Made by a program: the position numbers and the translations under genes. Under the pieces are notes generated by a model. It was not told where the DNA came from. It saw only the letters and a program-made list of their open reading frames with translations, and searched no databases. From Carnegiea gigantea (taxonomy: Eukaryota; Streptophyta; Magnoliopsida; Caryophyllales; Cactaceae), in NCBI GenBank assembly GCA_029747015.1, contig JAKOGI010002762.1:23979-87978 (forward strand): a stretch of DNA of 64,000 nt. Reading direction: 5' to 3'. Below are positions 12,561-24,579 of the stretch, piece by piece; the stretch's first letter is position 1, and the number at the start of each line of letters is the position of its first letter.

Positions 12561-13557
12561 TAAGGTTAATAATTTGCTTTTTTAGTTTTAATTTATGAGT
12601 TTAATTTGCCAATTTCTATTGTAAAGTTGTTTAATTTAAATTCTAATTCAAAATGTATAGGTATTTCAAAAATATAACTAAAGAATCATGATTTCCTTCA
12701 AGTTCTAAGTTCGAAAATTCACTATTGAATGAAGAATGTGCGAACAACGTCACTCAACCACAATTATCAACTTATTTCCGACCCCCTTCCTCTAATTCCT
12801 GGCTTCCCCACTGTCTTTCATCGAAAAGATTTACCTGCTATCTTAATCTCAATTTGGAAAATTAATGTCCATTGTAAATTCATGTTGCAATCAATCAATA
12901 AACTAATTAACCCCTAGAGTTTGTGGAACTAAAATGATAGAAACTTTTCAACGGAGAGAGACAATACCACTCTATGAAGAGAGGGTGCTAAGAAACCCTC
13001 ACATATGGAAAGTGAAAGGTTACTGAAAGAAAAAAGTACCGAAGAAAACAAAAAAAATTAAAGGATTTGGGGCTTACCAAAAAGTTAGTCATAACGTCTC
13101 AAAACCACAAAGAATGCCAGATTTTCCAAAGAGCAAAGAGAAAGGGAGGAAGAGAGGAGGTTGTACGTAGAAGATCAGTGAAATATTTGGCAAGATCATT
13201 ACCTAGGAAAAGCCCATGCAATATGAATAATGGTTGTTCAATCTATTATATCATGCATTGCTAGATTCACCTCTTTGCATGCCTATAAATCAATTTTTAA
13301 CGTTATTGTAGCTTCCTCGGGGGGCCTCATATGGTTTGTTACATAACCAAAAATGAATCCATGTGAAAATTGTTACAAAATAAGGGTGAGACATATACAA
13401 AAGGAATAGTAAAAAATAGTGAGCAAGTTATAACATGGTAATCTTACTATTCTAAAATTGAATTGAGTCCCCCGAATTACATACGGGACTTGTGAGCAAT
13501 CTCCCTGGGGATACATGACGAGCTGTGCAAAACAGTGTACGAAAACAAAAGGCAAAA
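12561..13557. other. Intergenic, nothing recognised
   Basis: AT-rich. The stretch 12588-12680 resembles 10815-10917 on the other side of the LINE (shared motifs TAAAGTTGTTTAATTT and GGTATTTCAAAAA-like), suggesting the LINE sits between two diverged direct repeats. No gene was seen. Confidence 0.4.
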
Positions 13558-16038
13558 ACCTAAGAATTAAAAATCAAAATCAGCTGAAATTGGAGGTGCG
13601 AGCCTTGCCGGATCTTTTTGGGGTGCCTGCACTTATCACTGATCTTGTGCTTTGCTTTAGGGAAAGAAAAACGGGCGGAGTCAACCTTTGACTTTGACCT
13701 TCGGTGTTCGGGAGTCTTGATCTTCAAATTCACTATTGAGATTTGAGAGTGGAGTGTTTTTAGGGATCTGATACTTCTTCTCCTAAGGACCCAAAATTCA
13801 AAGGTATAGGCTCACAAAAAGTTTCCTCACCGCCTTATATATATAGTCGCGGCAGCGCAACAGAGGAACTTTTTTCCATGTACGAAAACAAGAATTAGCC
13901 TTGCTTAATAAAAATTTAAAAAAAAAATTACTAGTGTTTGTAATTGTGCATTTTACTAATAAAAACACTTTGAGAGATATATTCTTAGATAAAAGGACAA
14001 AAAATCAGATAAAATAATCACTATAAAATATAAATATCAATAATCCTAACAATGAGAAGCACAGAAGCAAGACCCTAGAAATTTAAAATCAAAATCAGCT
14101 GAAATTGGAGGTGCGAAGCTTACCGGATCTTCTGGGGACGCCTGCACTTGTCGCTGATCTTGTGCTTTGCTTTAGGGACAGAAGGGGGGTCAACCTTTGA
14201 TTTCGACCTTTGGTGTTCAGGAGTCTTGATGTTCAAATTCACCATTGAGACTTGAGAGTGAAGTGTTTTCAGGGATCTAAAACTTCTTCTCCAAGGAACC
14301 CAAAATTCAAAAGTATAGACTTACAAAAGGTTTCCTCACTGCCGTATATATATAGGCGCGGCAGTGCAATATGGAAACTTTTTCCGCGTACCAAAACAAT
14401 AATTTATTTCTCTTAAAGACAACTTAAAAAAAAAAACTTACTAGTTTTTCTAATTGTGCTTTTAACTAAGAAAACCACTTTGAGAGATATATTCTCAAAT
14501 AACAACACAGAATCATTAGATAAAACAATCACTATAAATCATAAATATTAAAAAAAAAGCCAAGAATGAGAAACGCAAAAGCAAAACCCTAGGAATTCAA
14601 AACCAAAATCAGCTGAAATTGGAGGAACGAAACTTATCGGATCTTCTTAGGATGCCGACACTTGTCGCTGATCTTGCACTTTGTTTTTGGGGGAGAAAGA
14701 GGGGCGGAGTTAACCTTTGACTTTGACCTTCGGCGTTCGGGAGTCATGATCTTCAAATTCACTATTGAGACTTGAGAGTTGAATGTTTTTGGGGATCTGA
14801 AACTTCTTCTCCGAGGAACCAAAAATTCAAAAGTACGGACTCACGAAAGGCTTCCTCACCGCCTTATATATATAGTCACGGCGGCGCAACAGGGAAGTTT
14901 TTTCCGCGTACTAAAACAAGAATTTAACTTACTTAAAAAAATTTAACAAAAAAAGTTACTAGTTTTTCTAACTGTGCTTTTAATTAATAAAACAACTTTG
15001 AGAGAGATTTTCTCAAATAAAAACACAAAAACATCAGATAAAACAATCATATAAATCATAAATATCAAAAATCCTAACAATGAGAAACCCAAAAGCAAAA
15101 CCCTAGGAATTCAAAATCAAACTCAGTTGAAATTAGAGGTGCGAACCTTACCACATTTTTTTGGGACGTCTGCACTTGTCACTGATCTTGCGCTTTGCTT
15201 TAGGGGAGAAAGAGGGGCGAAGTCAACCTTTCACTTTGACTTTCGGTGTTCGGGAGTCTTGATCTTCAAATTCACCATTGAGACTTGAGTGTGGAGCATT
15301 TTTGGGGATCTGAAACTTCTTCTCCTAGGGACCAAAAATTCGAATGTACAGGCTCACGAAAGGTTTCTTCACCACCTTATATATATAGTTGTGGCAGCAC
15401 AACAAGAAAACTTTTTTCATGTGCCAAAACAAGAATTTAACTTGCTTAAAAATAATTCTAAAAAAAACTTACTAGTTTTTCTAATTAATGCTTTTAACTA
15501 ATAAAACCACTTTGAGAGATGTATTCTCAGATAGAAACAAAAAAATATCAGATAAAACAATCACTATAAATCATGAATATCAAAAATCCTAACAATGAGA
15601 AACATAGAAGCAAAATCCCAGGAATTCAAAATCAAAATCAGCTGAAATTGGAGATGCGAAACTTAGCGAATCTTCTTGGGATGTTTACACTTGTCACTGA
15701 TCATGCGTTTTGCTTCTGGGGGAGAAAGAGGAGCGGAGTCAACTTTTGACTTCGATCTTCGGTGTTTGAGAGTCTTGATCTTCGAATTTACTATTGAGAC
15801 TTGAGAGTGGAGTGTTTTGGGGATCTGAAGCTGCTTCTCCAAGGAACCAAAAATTTAAAAGTACAGGCTCACGAAAGGTTTCCTCACCCTCTTATATATA
15901 TAGTCGTGGCAGCTTAACAGGGAAACTTTTTCTGCATCGCAAAACAAGAATTTTGCTTGCTTAAAAACAATTTTTAAAAAAACTTACTAGTTTTTCTTAT
16001 TGTGTTTTGAACTAATAAAACCACTTTGAGAGATATCC
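13558..16038 (-). repeat. Five-copy tandem array of a ~514 bp promoter + first-exon unit
   Basis: The TATA core lies at about 13835, 14344, 14864, 15377 and 15892, giving spacings of 509, 520, 513 and 515. On the minus strand each unit holds, in order, a GC-rich stretch (CGCGGAAAAAG, CTGCCGCGAC), the TATA box (TATATATAAGGCGGTGAGG in the best units), about 130 bases of leader, a first exon for a Lys/Arg-rich peptide ending in R-R-P-K-K-I-R, a GTAAG-like donor and the start of an intron with CTAGGGTTTTGC. The unit is homologous to 24940-25500, the promoter and exon 1 of the plus-strand relative. Only unit 2 keeps both an ATG and a good donor: unit 4 has the ATG but an in-frame TGA, and units 1, 3 and 5 have ATA. 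Confidence 0.9.
14124..14245 (-). other. Intact first exon in array unit 2
   Basis: From the ATG at 14245 the frame is open for 40 codons plus 2 bases to a consensus donor (CCG/GTAAGC). The phase is the same as exon 1 of the 25 kb gene. The peptide is basic (MVNLNIKTPEHQRSKSK at the start, CRRPQKIR at the end). Its TATA box lies about 100 bases upstream at 14344. No downstream exon on this strand follows in order, because the only minus-strand exon 2 copy (16883-17024) lies upstream, so it can only produce a short RNA or be a relic. Confidence 0.6.
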
Positions 16039-16870
16039 CCCCCTCCTCCACATTAGAAAGGGTAGCAAAATGTACTGCATTCTTCATCTCTCGTCATTGA
16101 TGGAGAATACTTATCAACTAACTTTTTTATTCCAAGGTAGCATATGCGAATAGCTAACGGAAGTAACATTGACTTTTTAAAAGTCCTTATTGGTTGTTCT
16201 GATGTGATTTAGACATCTCTTCTTTTTTTTTTTTTTCCATTTTGTAAACTTTGTATTAACATTTTATCTATTGTCTTTGTATTTGTCTTCTGATTTTATC
16301 TTGAAATTTACCCCATTACTAATCAAGGAAAAAAAGTCTTCCCCCCTCTCTTGTACACGCTTCTTAGTATACAAACTACATAACAATCATCCACTAGTTT
16401 ATGTTTGTTAAGTGTTATCACTTTATAGTTTTTTTTACAATGGTAAATGGTAAAGAGTAAATGTTGGGCGTTTCTTCTCGCAAGAGTATGCCCAATTACA
16501 ACATCAGTAATATTAGGCTAAGAAAAGGGGGGAAACAATAATATAAAGAGAACAAAAATGGGATAGAATGCTTGAATTTTAATAGCCACTCTACCGTCAT
16601 AGTCGTCTCTTGGAAGGTTTAATTGATAACGAAGTGATTCCTTGGTTCAACCACCCACGAACATTATCGCTCTATACTCGGTAATGTATACAAGAAGGTA
16701 GCTTTCAACTTCAGCCTTTAATTAGTATAACTATTGAAGGTCTTAGTGAAGTCTTAGTCAACGACATTGTTTAAACCAACACTTAAACATGAAATCAGAA
16801 AATATTATACCTAGTCCCACTCAATATCTCTAAAGAAGCTTGAATCAGACCCACTCCCAAGCAATAAGAA
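16039..16870. other. Intergenic/intron relic between array and exon 2 copy
   Basis: On the minus strand the part 16700-16870 matches an intron-like stretch that recurs at 24413-24560 (for example TTTCTTTAGAGATA, ATGTTTAAGTGTTGGTTTA). The rest is AT-rich with no recognised feature. Confidence 0.45.
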
Positions 16871-16882
16871 AAAGCACAAGAC

Positions 16883-17024
16883 CAATTTATAGGCAACTTC
16901 TTCATTGAAGTGGGCAAGAGCAGCGACTAGACATTGGTTATCTTGTTCAGCAGCGCCTTTTTTATGGTCAAATCCATAGTTAGGAGTATGGGATCTCCGC
17001 CTCATCATTGTTTATTCATCCTCT
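16883..17024 (-). pseudogene. Exon 2 copy of the exon-1-array gene family (copy C)
   Basis: On the minus strand a TGTGCAG acceptor precedes an exon whose end reads DNQCLVAALAHFNEEVAYKL before a GTCTTG donor. This matches exon 2 of the 25 kb relative (ADQCNVCAVSAVAHFNEVATSK). Read in the expected phase, an early TAA follows the acceptor, so this copy is probably dead unless a downstream ATG is used. Traces of an exon 1 end (GATCTTGTAAG) lie just upstream at about 17270 on the same strand. Confidence 0.6.
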
Positions 17025-17319
17025 CTGCACACATGCACAAATTCGCAAGTTTTAGAAGTTAAGAAACAAACATAAACGAAGATTAAGAAGAAGACACTAA
17101 ACCAGCGTAAGCAGCCAGATAAGGAAAAAGCAAAACTCTAGGCATCGATCAAAATCAAGTGAAAATATTGAAGATCAGATCATAAGCCCTAGCCAGCGAT
17201 GAGTGAAACCCTAGGCATCAAAGATGAAAATTAATTGAAATTAAAGGAAATTGACGTTGGTATTCTTACAAGATCTTCCAGATAGGCCCAGACCGAAGTT
17301 TGTAAAACTCGGAGTCGGA

Positions 17320-17898
17320 CATTTCAGTTCTGTTCCCGACCCCACTTTAACAAAGTAGCTGCTCCCAAAATGGTTTGATTCTTTCACCTCAGTTCCCCAC
17401 CCCACTATTTTTTTGGGTTATGCCTAAGAGGGCTCTTATTTGACTGGTTTAGGCCTTTAGGGTGTCACATATGACCTTGTTGAGGCTGGTGCGAGTACAG
17501 GATTTATGCACGAAGAGAGAGGTTTTATGTACAATTTCAACTTCCTCCCCAAGCCAACAAACTGTATGGATGACAGTCAAACTATATGCTCTTCTTTGGT
17601 GAATTGTGGAAAATTTACCCCCAGGAGCCTCGGGTAACTAACTGCTGTATCCTTGGTTCTACGGATGCTGGTATCTAGTGCAGATTGGTGAACCTTCTTT
17701 ACACGAATAATGGAATTTATGAGCTTGGATATGCTTTCTTTCTTTCCTTCAGTGCATCTCAACAATTATTTAACAACTGTGTGGCACCATTTGATGCGGT
17801 TTGCTTGGAAAGTAATGGTTGTGAAGCTTGTGGCCCCAAGTTACATCATCCTGCGGAAGGATTTTACGTTTTGTGATGAGCAGCATCTTCTTTACTAG
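17320..17898 (+). pseudogene. Copy A of the same gene family (exons 2-4), degenerate
   Basis: Three exon remnants are collinear with the 25 kb copy. Exon 2 traces lie at 17330-17385. Exon 3 is at 17461-17670, starting GVTYDLVEAG and NFNFLPKP. Exon 4 traces are at about 17799-17898, with CEACGPKLHHPAEGFYV. Exon 3 is 210 bases against 208 in copy B; the two extra bases (ACTATATGCTC versus ACTATGCTC) shift the frame and lead to TAA. The exon 4 acceptor AG has become CG. Introns and 3' flank are also homologous to copy B, so this is a true segmental duplicate, not a processed copy. Confidence 0.75.
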
Positions 17899-17899
17899 A

Positions 17900-19553
17900 T
17901 AAGGTCTATTCTTAATATTCTACTCTCGTATCAGTAACAATTGTCAGTTTTACTGGATGAGTGTTCGTTTGATGGCTATTCGGCTTAGCAATTTTAGCTT
18001 CACCTAATCTATAGCTTTTGCAATGAACCTGAAACATAAATGGAAATATGAAAAATCATACTCATAAAAAAATATATGAGAAAAATATATGATCAATTGA
18101 TCACGTGGATGAGTTGGATTGTATTCATCACTTGCTTATCCCGTTATCCATCTACAGTTTCAGAAATTATTGTACAGTATTTTCGTTGTGAGAATATTAT
18201 CCGGATTCCCGAGCATCTTGTCATAGTACGTATGCCATGACATCTTAGATTTGCTATTTGAGATAGTCGTTTGCTGGCCTTTTTGGGAAAGTGGTTAAAC
18301 TTGTATGACCTTAATATTCTTTAAAAAAGGTTACACTAACAAATTTTTATTAGTTATTTGATATTTAATTGGCCTTGCATATGTGACAGAATTTGTTTGA
18401 CTTCTCTGCATTTGATGATGCTTAACTTGAGGAGGTTTTTTTTTTTGGGGGGGGGGGGGGGGAAAGCATCTCCTATTGTAATTGTGCTGATCTTTTATGG
18501 CTAATGTTCGCTAATATGTTCATTCAGCTTACTGTTTATCCATATGTTGTTCTCCATATATAGTGCATTGTAGTCCCCATGTTAACTTGTCATTAACCTT
18601 TTCGCTCAAAAATATTCAGAAACTTGTTTTCAGAATCTTGTCCCTTTTAAATGGTTGGTGAGTCATTTAGATTTCTACAAAGCCTGTAGCTTTGAGTTAT
18701 AGCAACAATTTGAAAATTTGCTGGGGTAGAGCACGTGTAGTTCACCCAATCCATATGATTTAATGGTATAATGTGGATTTCAGTGTTTGGTTGGTGAGAG
18801 GTAGATAGGGAAGGATATGCATTTGTTCTGGGTCTGTCACAGAGACCATTCATTCTTTTCACTTTTTTTTTTTTTTGGGGGGGGGGGGGGAAGAGAAATT
18901 GGTGGTTTCATTTTGTGATGGGAAATTAGATTATTTCAGCATATGATTTTAAGCTCCTTGCTGACTAATTGTATAACATTTCTGGTAGGTGTTATTGTTG
19001 TGTTGTGGAGGTGGTGTGTTCTCGGAATTAATTTTGTTATTTTCCGGTCCGCATTTGTATTTGGAACTTATTTTTAGTTTCTCTTTTTTGAGGATAGCAG
19101 CTTTTATGTTTGGAAATTATAGCATCATGTGCTGAATTTGATTGGCGCATAAAGATATGGATGTCAACGATTCTTTTTTCAATTGTGTTCATACATTAGA
19201 CACTGCAAGTGGTATTTACCGAGTACATCCTTTATGATCTCTTGGGGGGGAAAAGAGAAGTTTCTGCTTGCATGCTGGCCCTCATGTACCCTGGGGAAAT
19301 TGCAAAATGCAGGCCTTTAGGATGCCAGCCTTCCTGCCTTCCAAAAGAATTAGGCCGTTTGTTTGAATTAATTTGTTTTAAATTGCATTCTAACTGCTTG
19401 AATGTTCTGGAGAAGTAATCCTGGAACAGTGTCTAAGAGTTATGATTGGAATATAGAAAGTTCTTCACTTATGCATGTATTTATTGATTTGGTGACATTT
19501 TAATTTTGTGAACCCAGATTATGTTGTGAATGACCCAGCTGCTGTAGATTTTC
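17900..19553 (+). repeat. Duplicated 3' flank of copy A (first part)
   Basis: Collinear, diverged similarity to 26580-28540: shared landmarks include the AGAATTTGTTTGACTTCTC block at 18390, the GGATGCCAGCCTTCCTGCC block at 19321 and the CAGGTTATG-like end at 19516. It contains T/G homopolymer runs at 18436-18462 and 18862-18890. No gene was seen; the hAT element interrupts the block at 19564. Confidence 0.7.
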
Positions 19554-19561
19554 GTGCACAG
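19554..19561. repeat. Left target-site duplication of the hAT element
   Basis: GTGCACAG at the left against GTGCACAC at 23319-23326 (7 of 8), the 8 bp length expected for hAT. Two bases (TC) separate it from the TAGGGATGAGC terminus, so the exact boundary is slightly uncertain. Confidence 0.65.
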
Positions 19562-19563
19562 TC

Positions 19564-22500
19564 TAGGGATGAGCGAGACCGGATACCCGGTCCAATTTTC
19601 AGGAACCGGTACCGGTCCCAGTTGTACCGGGTCTAGAAATTTGGGAACCGGTACCGGTCCCAGTTGGACCGGTTCCGCAATTTCTGGTCCCGGTTCCGGA
19701 ACCGGTTGGGACCGGTTCCAAGACCGGGTACCCGGTTGGTTTTCTGCCTGTGTTTTGCATCTTGTGAGTTGTAATTGCAAAGAAAATAACTAACACCTTC
19801 AGGTTTCCCCTACATTCAAAAGACTAAAACTGACATGCATTTATTACATTATACTTAAGTGCCATCTACTGGGGTTGGGATCGGGAATAAATAGAAAAAT
19901 ACATCATACAAAAACAAGTCTTAAACTCAAAGAAATTACAGGTTTTAAGCTGATAAGGCATAACCATAATTAAAAAGATGATACAATATCAACTCCAAGT
20001 TAAGCAACGCCCATCAAGCAACTTGACTCCACTTGAGCTCTTCTTTAATCTCTAATAATTTGATCAATCTGAGATAAGTCTTCCTCACCCAAATCTCAAT
20101 ATCAAATTAAAGAGAAGTTAGACATTGAGGTTCAACATTAAATAATAATTAATAACTATGAAATGCAACAATAAATGTAAAGTGTATATATATAAGTACC
20201 TGCTTCATATTTCTCCATATCGTCCATAAGTTGCTCAACATCAATGCAAATGGAGGATGCTCTCAACCAACCTTGAGTACAAATCAAAGTCTCCACTGTC
20301 TTTGGACCCAAATTACTACGGAACTGATCAAGCACCCGACTTGATGTACTAAATGCAGACTCACTTGACACGGTAGAAACAGGCACTGCTAGAATATCCC
20401 TTGCCATATCTGATAGCACCTTATAAGTATCACTATGTCTTTTCCAGCACTTCAAGATATCAAAAGTGCCTTCTACATTTTCGCGAGGAGCATCTAAATA
20501 GACATCCAACTTGGTTTTCTGAACAACCTCAACATCATCTTCCCCACCCTCATTCCATTGAGAATACAACTCCTTAAGAGTATCATTGTTTAGGGACATC
20601 TTTGAATGATCAACAATAATAGGGGAAGTAGAACCACCATGATCATCATTTTCCTCATTCACACATGAAGCATATGAACCATATAAACGCTTGAGCACAT
20701 TATATAGATTATCATAAACCCTATCAGCCATTCCAAAGTCATTGGGATAAAGCTTTCTAAAAGAGAATCTTATAAACTTCAACTTATAGCGTGGATCAAA
20801 AACAACTGCAACCAACACCATAAGATTCGTCTTCGCTTAATCTCCATAATAATCATCAAATTTTTTATGCATTTGGAAAGCCATATCCCGAAGACTAGGG
20901 AATGGATCTTTCTCCCATTCTAACAACGTAGTAAGTATACTCAACAAGTCATGAAAATGCAAATTAGCAGTGACATACAAAGTGCCAGACATCCTTTTAG
21001 TAGCTTCATAAAATTGCTCTAAAAACCTTGCCAAGACTCTTGCATTTTCCCAGTCCTTTTTGGTAGGAACATTCTCCTTGAGCTCATTCTCAAAATTACA
21101 ATCTTCATTCTTAAATCTCTCAAAGGCCTTTTCAAATTTTAAAGCCATGTTCAACATAAGGAAAGTAGAATTCCATCTTGTGCATACATCTAAACACAAA
21201 GATCCTTTGCAAGGGACCTTCACAACTTTGGCACAAGTATCAAACAAAGCAGATCTAAGAGGTGAACCTCTTATGTATCTAATAGCACAATGAATATTAT
21301 GAATGGAATCCTTGACCCTTGCCAAACCATCTCTCACAACCAAATTCAATACATGGGCAGCACACCTCATATGGAAAAAATCACCATCTAAAACAAGCTT
21401 ATCTCCAAGATTGTCTTTCAAATAACCAACAGCCACATTATTGGAACTTGCATTATCAACAGTTAAACAAGAAAGCTTATCTTCAATGCCCCAATCAATA
21501 ACACAACTCTCAACAACTTTTTCAATTTCTTTGCCTTTATGACTATCCATCAACTTAAAATTTAATATTCTCTTATGCAAGTTCCACTCATCATCAATGA
21601 AATGTGCAGTCAAGCAAAGATAGTTCAAATTTTGAATAGATGTCCAACAATCAGTTGTGAGAGCAATTCTAGATTCCAACCCTTTTAAAGTCATTTTTAA
21701 GGTATCTTTCTCACAAAGATAAAGCTTTTTACAATCTCTAGCAATAGTGAAGCGAGATGGGATATGATTAACAAATTGTGGACAAGCAACACTCACAAAA
21801 CTCTTAAACCCTTCCTTTTCAACTATAGAAAAGGGATGCTCATCAATGACGACCATTTTCGCTAAAGCAAGCCTACAAGCATCTACATCAAATGACCAAT
21901 TAGAGAGGGTAACACTCTCAGTGCATGGATCTCTAAACAAAGAAATCTTCTTTTGTTTTTTATCCACATTGTGAGGATACTTAGAACATGAATGAATATG
22001 TTTTCTCAAAGTAGAAGTTCCATTATTAGTGTTGGCAGACAATACCTTCTCACAATACTTGCATTTTGCTTTCTCAATTTTCTTGGTTTTTGGGTTGATG
22101 ATGTCTTGAAAATGCTCCCAATAAATTGACTTTCTCTTACCACCGGCTTTAATTTCAGTCTTGTCAGTTTTGGTTTTGGTACGGCATGCAGAACCAGAAT
22201 CACTCCCCTCTTCCAAATTTATATGGTCCTCCTCCTCCATACAAATATACTTCAAAATAAGAGAACAAAACAATGAGTTATGATATACTTGAAATGTACT
22301 TACTACTTACAATGCCCAAACTCATTTCAGATATACATCCACATATGTCTCTCTTGCATTCAGATCAGTTGACTTGCCTATACAATATACTTACTACTTA
22401 CAATGCCCAAACTCATTTCAGATATACCTGAAAAACATACCTTCTAACTTCACTACTTGACTTGCCTGTATAAACTTCACATACATGGCTCTGATTGGAG

Positions 22501-23318
22501 TCAGAAAATTGGCTAACTAGCTAGTTGGTACACGACTGCAGGTACGACCAGCAATATAGTTATTGGACATGACTTACAGGAGTATCAGACAAGCACCAAA
22601 AATATAAGCAGTCAAGCACCAAAAATCATTCACTAACAATGAAGAGGGTATCAGACAATTTCAACCGACATAAACGAAATCCTAAAAAATGAGACTCACA
22701 GGAGGAAACCTACAGACAATATAAACGGCACAAATGAAACCCACAAAACTCACCGGCGACGACAGTGCTGTAATTTCGGCGAGAGAGAGTCGAGAGTCGA
22801 GACAGAGAGAGATAGCAGAGCAACAGAAAATAGACAGTGCACGGCAGCCGACAGTCAAACGTCGATGGGGTCCAGCTAGAGAGAGACTCGGCGACAGAGA
22901 GAGAGAGAGACTCCGGCGACAAAGAGAGAGAGACTCTGGTGAGTCGGTGACAGGGAGAGAGAGCGCGGAGAGGAGATAAGGGAGAGGGGCAGGGGAGAGC
23001 GCTGGTCGAGAGTCGAGAGGGCTAGGGTTTCTTTCGGAGTTTCGGGTGAGGCACCTGGGCAAGTCACAAATCACAGATTCACAATATATATATATGCAAT
23101 TTTTTTTTTTAAAATTAAACAGGACCACCGGGTAACCGGGTACCGGTTCTGGTTCCGGTTCCCACTTTTTAGTACCCAAAATCAGAACCGGTTGTAACCG
23201 GTTCCTTTTTTTGGGAACCTGTCCCGGACCCGGTTCAACTGGTTCCGGGTCTGGAACCGCCGGGTCCAAACCGGTTCCGGGTCCGAAACCGGGTACCCGA
23301 TTTTTTTGCTCATCCCTA
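19564..23318 (-). mobile_element. hAT DNA transposon, 3.75 kb, near-autonomous
   Basis: Terminal inverted repeats TAGGGATGAGC and GCTCATCCCTA bound the element. Both subterminal zones (19577-19735 and 23125-23300) are packed with ACCGGT/GGTTCC/ACCCGG motifs in both orientations, the expected transposase-binding arrays. One transposase gene occupies the middle. The paralogous segment near 28530-28560 lacks the element and serves as a near-empty-site comparison. The single nonsense codon in the transposase is the only obvious lesion. Confidence 0.9.
20045..22240 (-). pseudogene. hAT transposase (BED zinc finger + hAT dimerisation domain) with one internal stop
   Basis: The start is taken at 22240 (MEEEDHINLEEGS), after the upstream in-frame ATG at 22273. 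A BED-type zinc finger lies at about residues 45-90 (CKYCEKV ... LRKHIHSC). The RNase H-like core includes LTTDCWTS, then VDNASSNN and HMRCAAHVLNLVV. The C-terminal hAT dimerisation domain carries VSTVSSESAFSTSSRVLDQ and LICTQGWLR. One TAA at 20837-20839 splits the frame just before VAVVFDPRYKL; the codons on both sides are in phase, so it is a point nonsense change. A probable last intron (donor at 20199, acceptor before 20094) leads to a short exon ending at 20045 (DLGEEDLSQIDQIIRD), in phase. It would cut and paste elements with TAGGGATGAGC ends. Confidence 0.85.
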
Positions 23319-23760
23319 GTGCACACGGTTTTGTCTGATGGCTGCAACAACTCTAACTGGGTACTAGATTGCTTTGTCTAGTTAAAGCGTTTGTTCATGG
23401 ACTAATTGCTTATTGGCCACCTGGAATTATTGTGATTTTGTCTATGTTCATGTGAATTTAACATAGTCAGTTCTAGTGAGATATTTACTGTAGACGCTTG
23501 TAAATCGTGAATCCTTTGTAGTTGTCTATTTGAATTCCCGTGTATAAGCACATTAGCATGAGACATGAATATGTCAAATAGTTGATTATAAATGGCATTA
23601 TGTCCCTCATATCTTTTAAATCGAGTAGCAATTTAGCTGATCTGTTGACAAAAGGCTTGTTAAGGGACATCATGTGGTTACAGGTACCCGTACTATTGTT
23701 AAAATGGATTTGTAACCCTCTTTTGAATATTTATTGGTAATAGAAACTATACTTGGACCC
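23319..23760 (+). repeat. Duplicated 3' flank of copy A (second part)
   Basis: Resumes similarity to 28548-28830 after the hAT element (for example GTTTTGTCTGATGGC versus GTTTTATCTGATGAC; TTGAATTCCCGTGTATAAGC versus TTGAATTCCCGTATATAAGC). Confidence 0.65.
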
Positions 23761-23903
23761 CCTAGTAAGAAGGTTTAAAGGGTAGGAACCAATTATCGCT
23801 TATTTTTTCATCAAAAACACAACAAATTATCTCGTATAACATATCATTCCAAAAAGGATTTAGTGCAAGGCTGCTGTTAAGTTTAGGGTGAGCAAAGCTC
23901 TAA

Positions 23904-24297
23904 AACTCCATTTGGTCCTTAGAAAATTTGGTGGAAAGAAAAGTTAAAGGAAAATAATGTGAAATAAAAAAAGTATGGAGAAAATGAGTTTTTTTCCTCT
24001 TGTTTGGATTAAGAAAAAAATACAGGAATTTGAATGAGAAATTTAAATGTTGATGAATTACTTGAAATATGTTGATGTCACCTAAGCAATGCGAGATTAG
24101 AGGAGGTTGGGAATTTATCTTAAACTTTCCTCACAATTTTATGAGGAAAATTTTATCACTTCTTTCTAACAATTTTTCTATCTAACTTTCTTTCACTCTT
24201 TTTTTCTTTGTGATTTTCTCTAAACAAAACACAAGAATAAAGTAACGTTCTCAAATTTTTTATTTCCATCAAATTTTTCGAGGTCCATACAGAGTCT
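23904..24297. mobile_element. MITE, Tourist/PIF-Harbinger-like
   Basis: About 33 bp imperfect terminal inverted repeats (left ...CATTTGGTCCTTAGAAAAT, right the inverse of ...TTTTCGAGGTCCATACAG) are flanked by the 3 bp direct repeat TAA (23901-23903 and 24298-24300). There is no coding capacity. A one-ended relative lies at 9290. Confidence 0.65.
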
Positions 24298-24579
24298 TAA
24301 TGAATTCTACGTTCTAAGTAGTTACAATGTTTAAAGCATGTTACCTATGAAAATGTGGAGCTGTTTCTAGTGAGAAATTAAGGGGTACTCTTGTATTTAA
24401 CCATGAATTGGGATGAGCACTCGACCTCAATGGTGCTAAAGCAACTCAAGTTTCTTTAGAGATACTAACTGAGAGTGGGTATGATATTTTATAATTCCAT
24501 GTTTAAGTGTTGGTTTAGACCATGCAATTGACACACTTTATTGAGATCTTGCATACTTATGCTAATTAAATGTTAAAGG

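Noticed and set aside
14634..14822. An independent small basic protein gene on the minus strand
   Set aside because: It is unit 3 of the tandem array read from a non-ATG start; the family ATG is ATA in this unit.
19481..19796. Frames rich in Gly-Pro-Thr/Pro-Val in several phases
   Set aside because: They are translations of the hAT subterminal repeats, open in several frames at once.
22682..23350. Long open frame opposite and at the end of the hAT element
   Set aside because: It reads through Ser/Leu-rich CT-repeat sequence and the CCGG-rich subterminal array; no domain. It is an artefact of biased composition.
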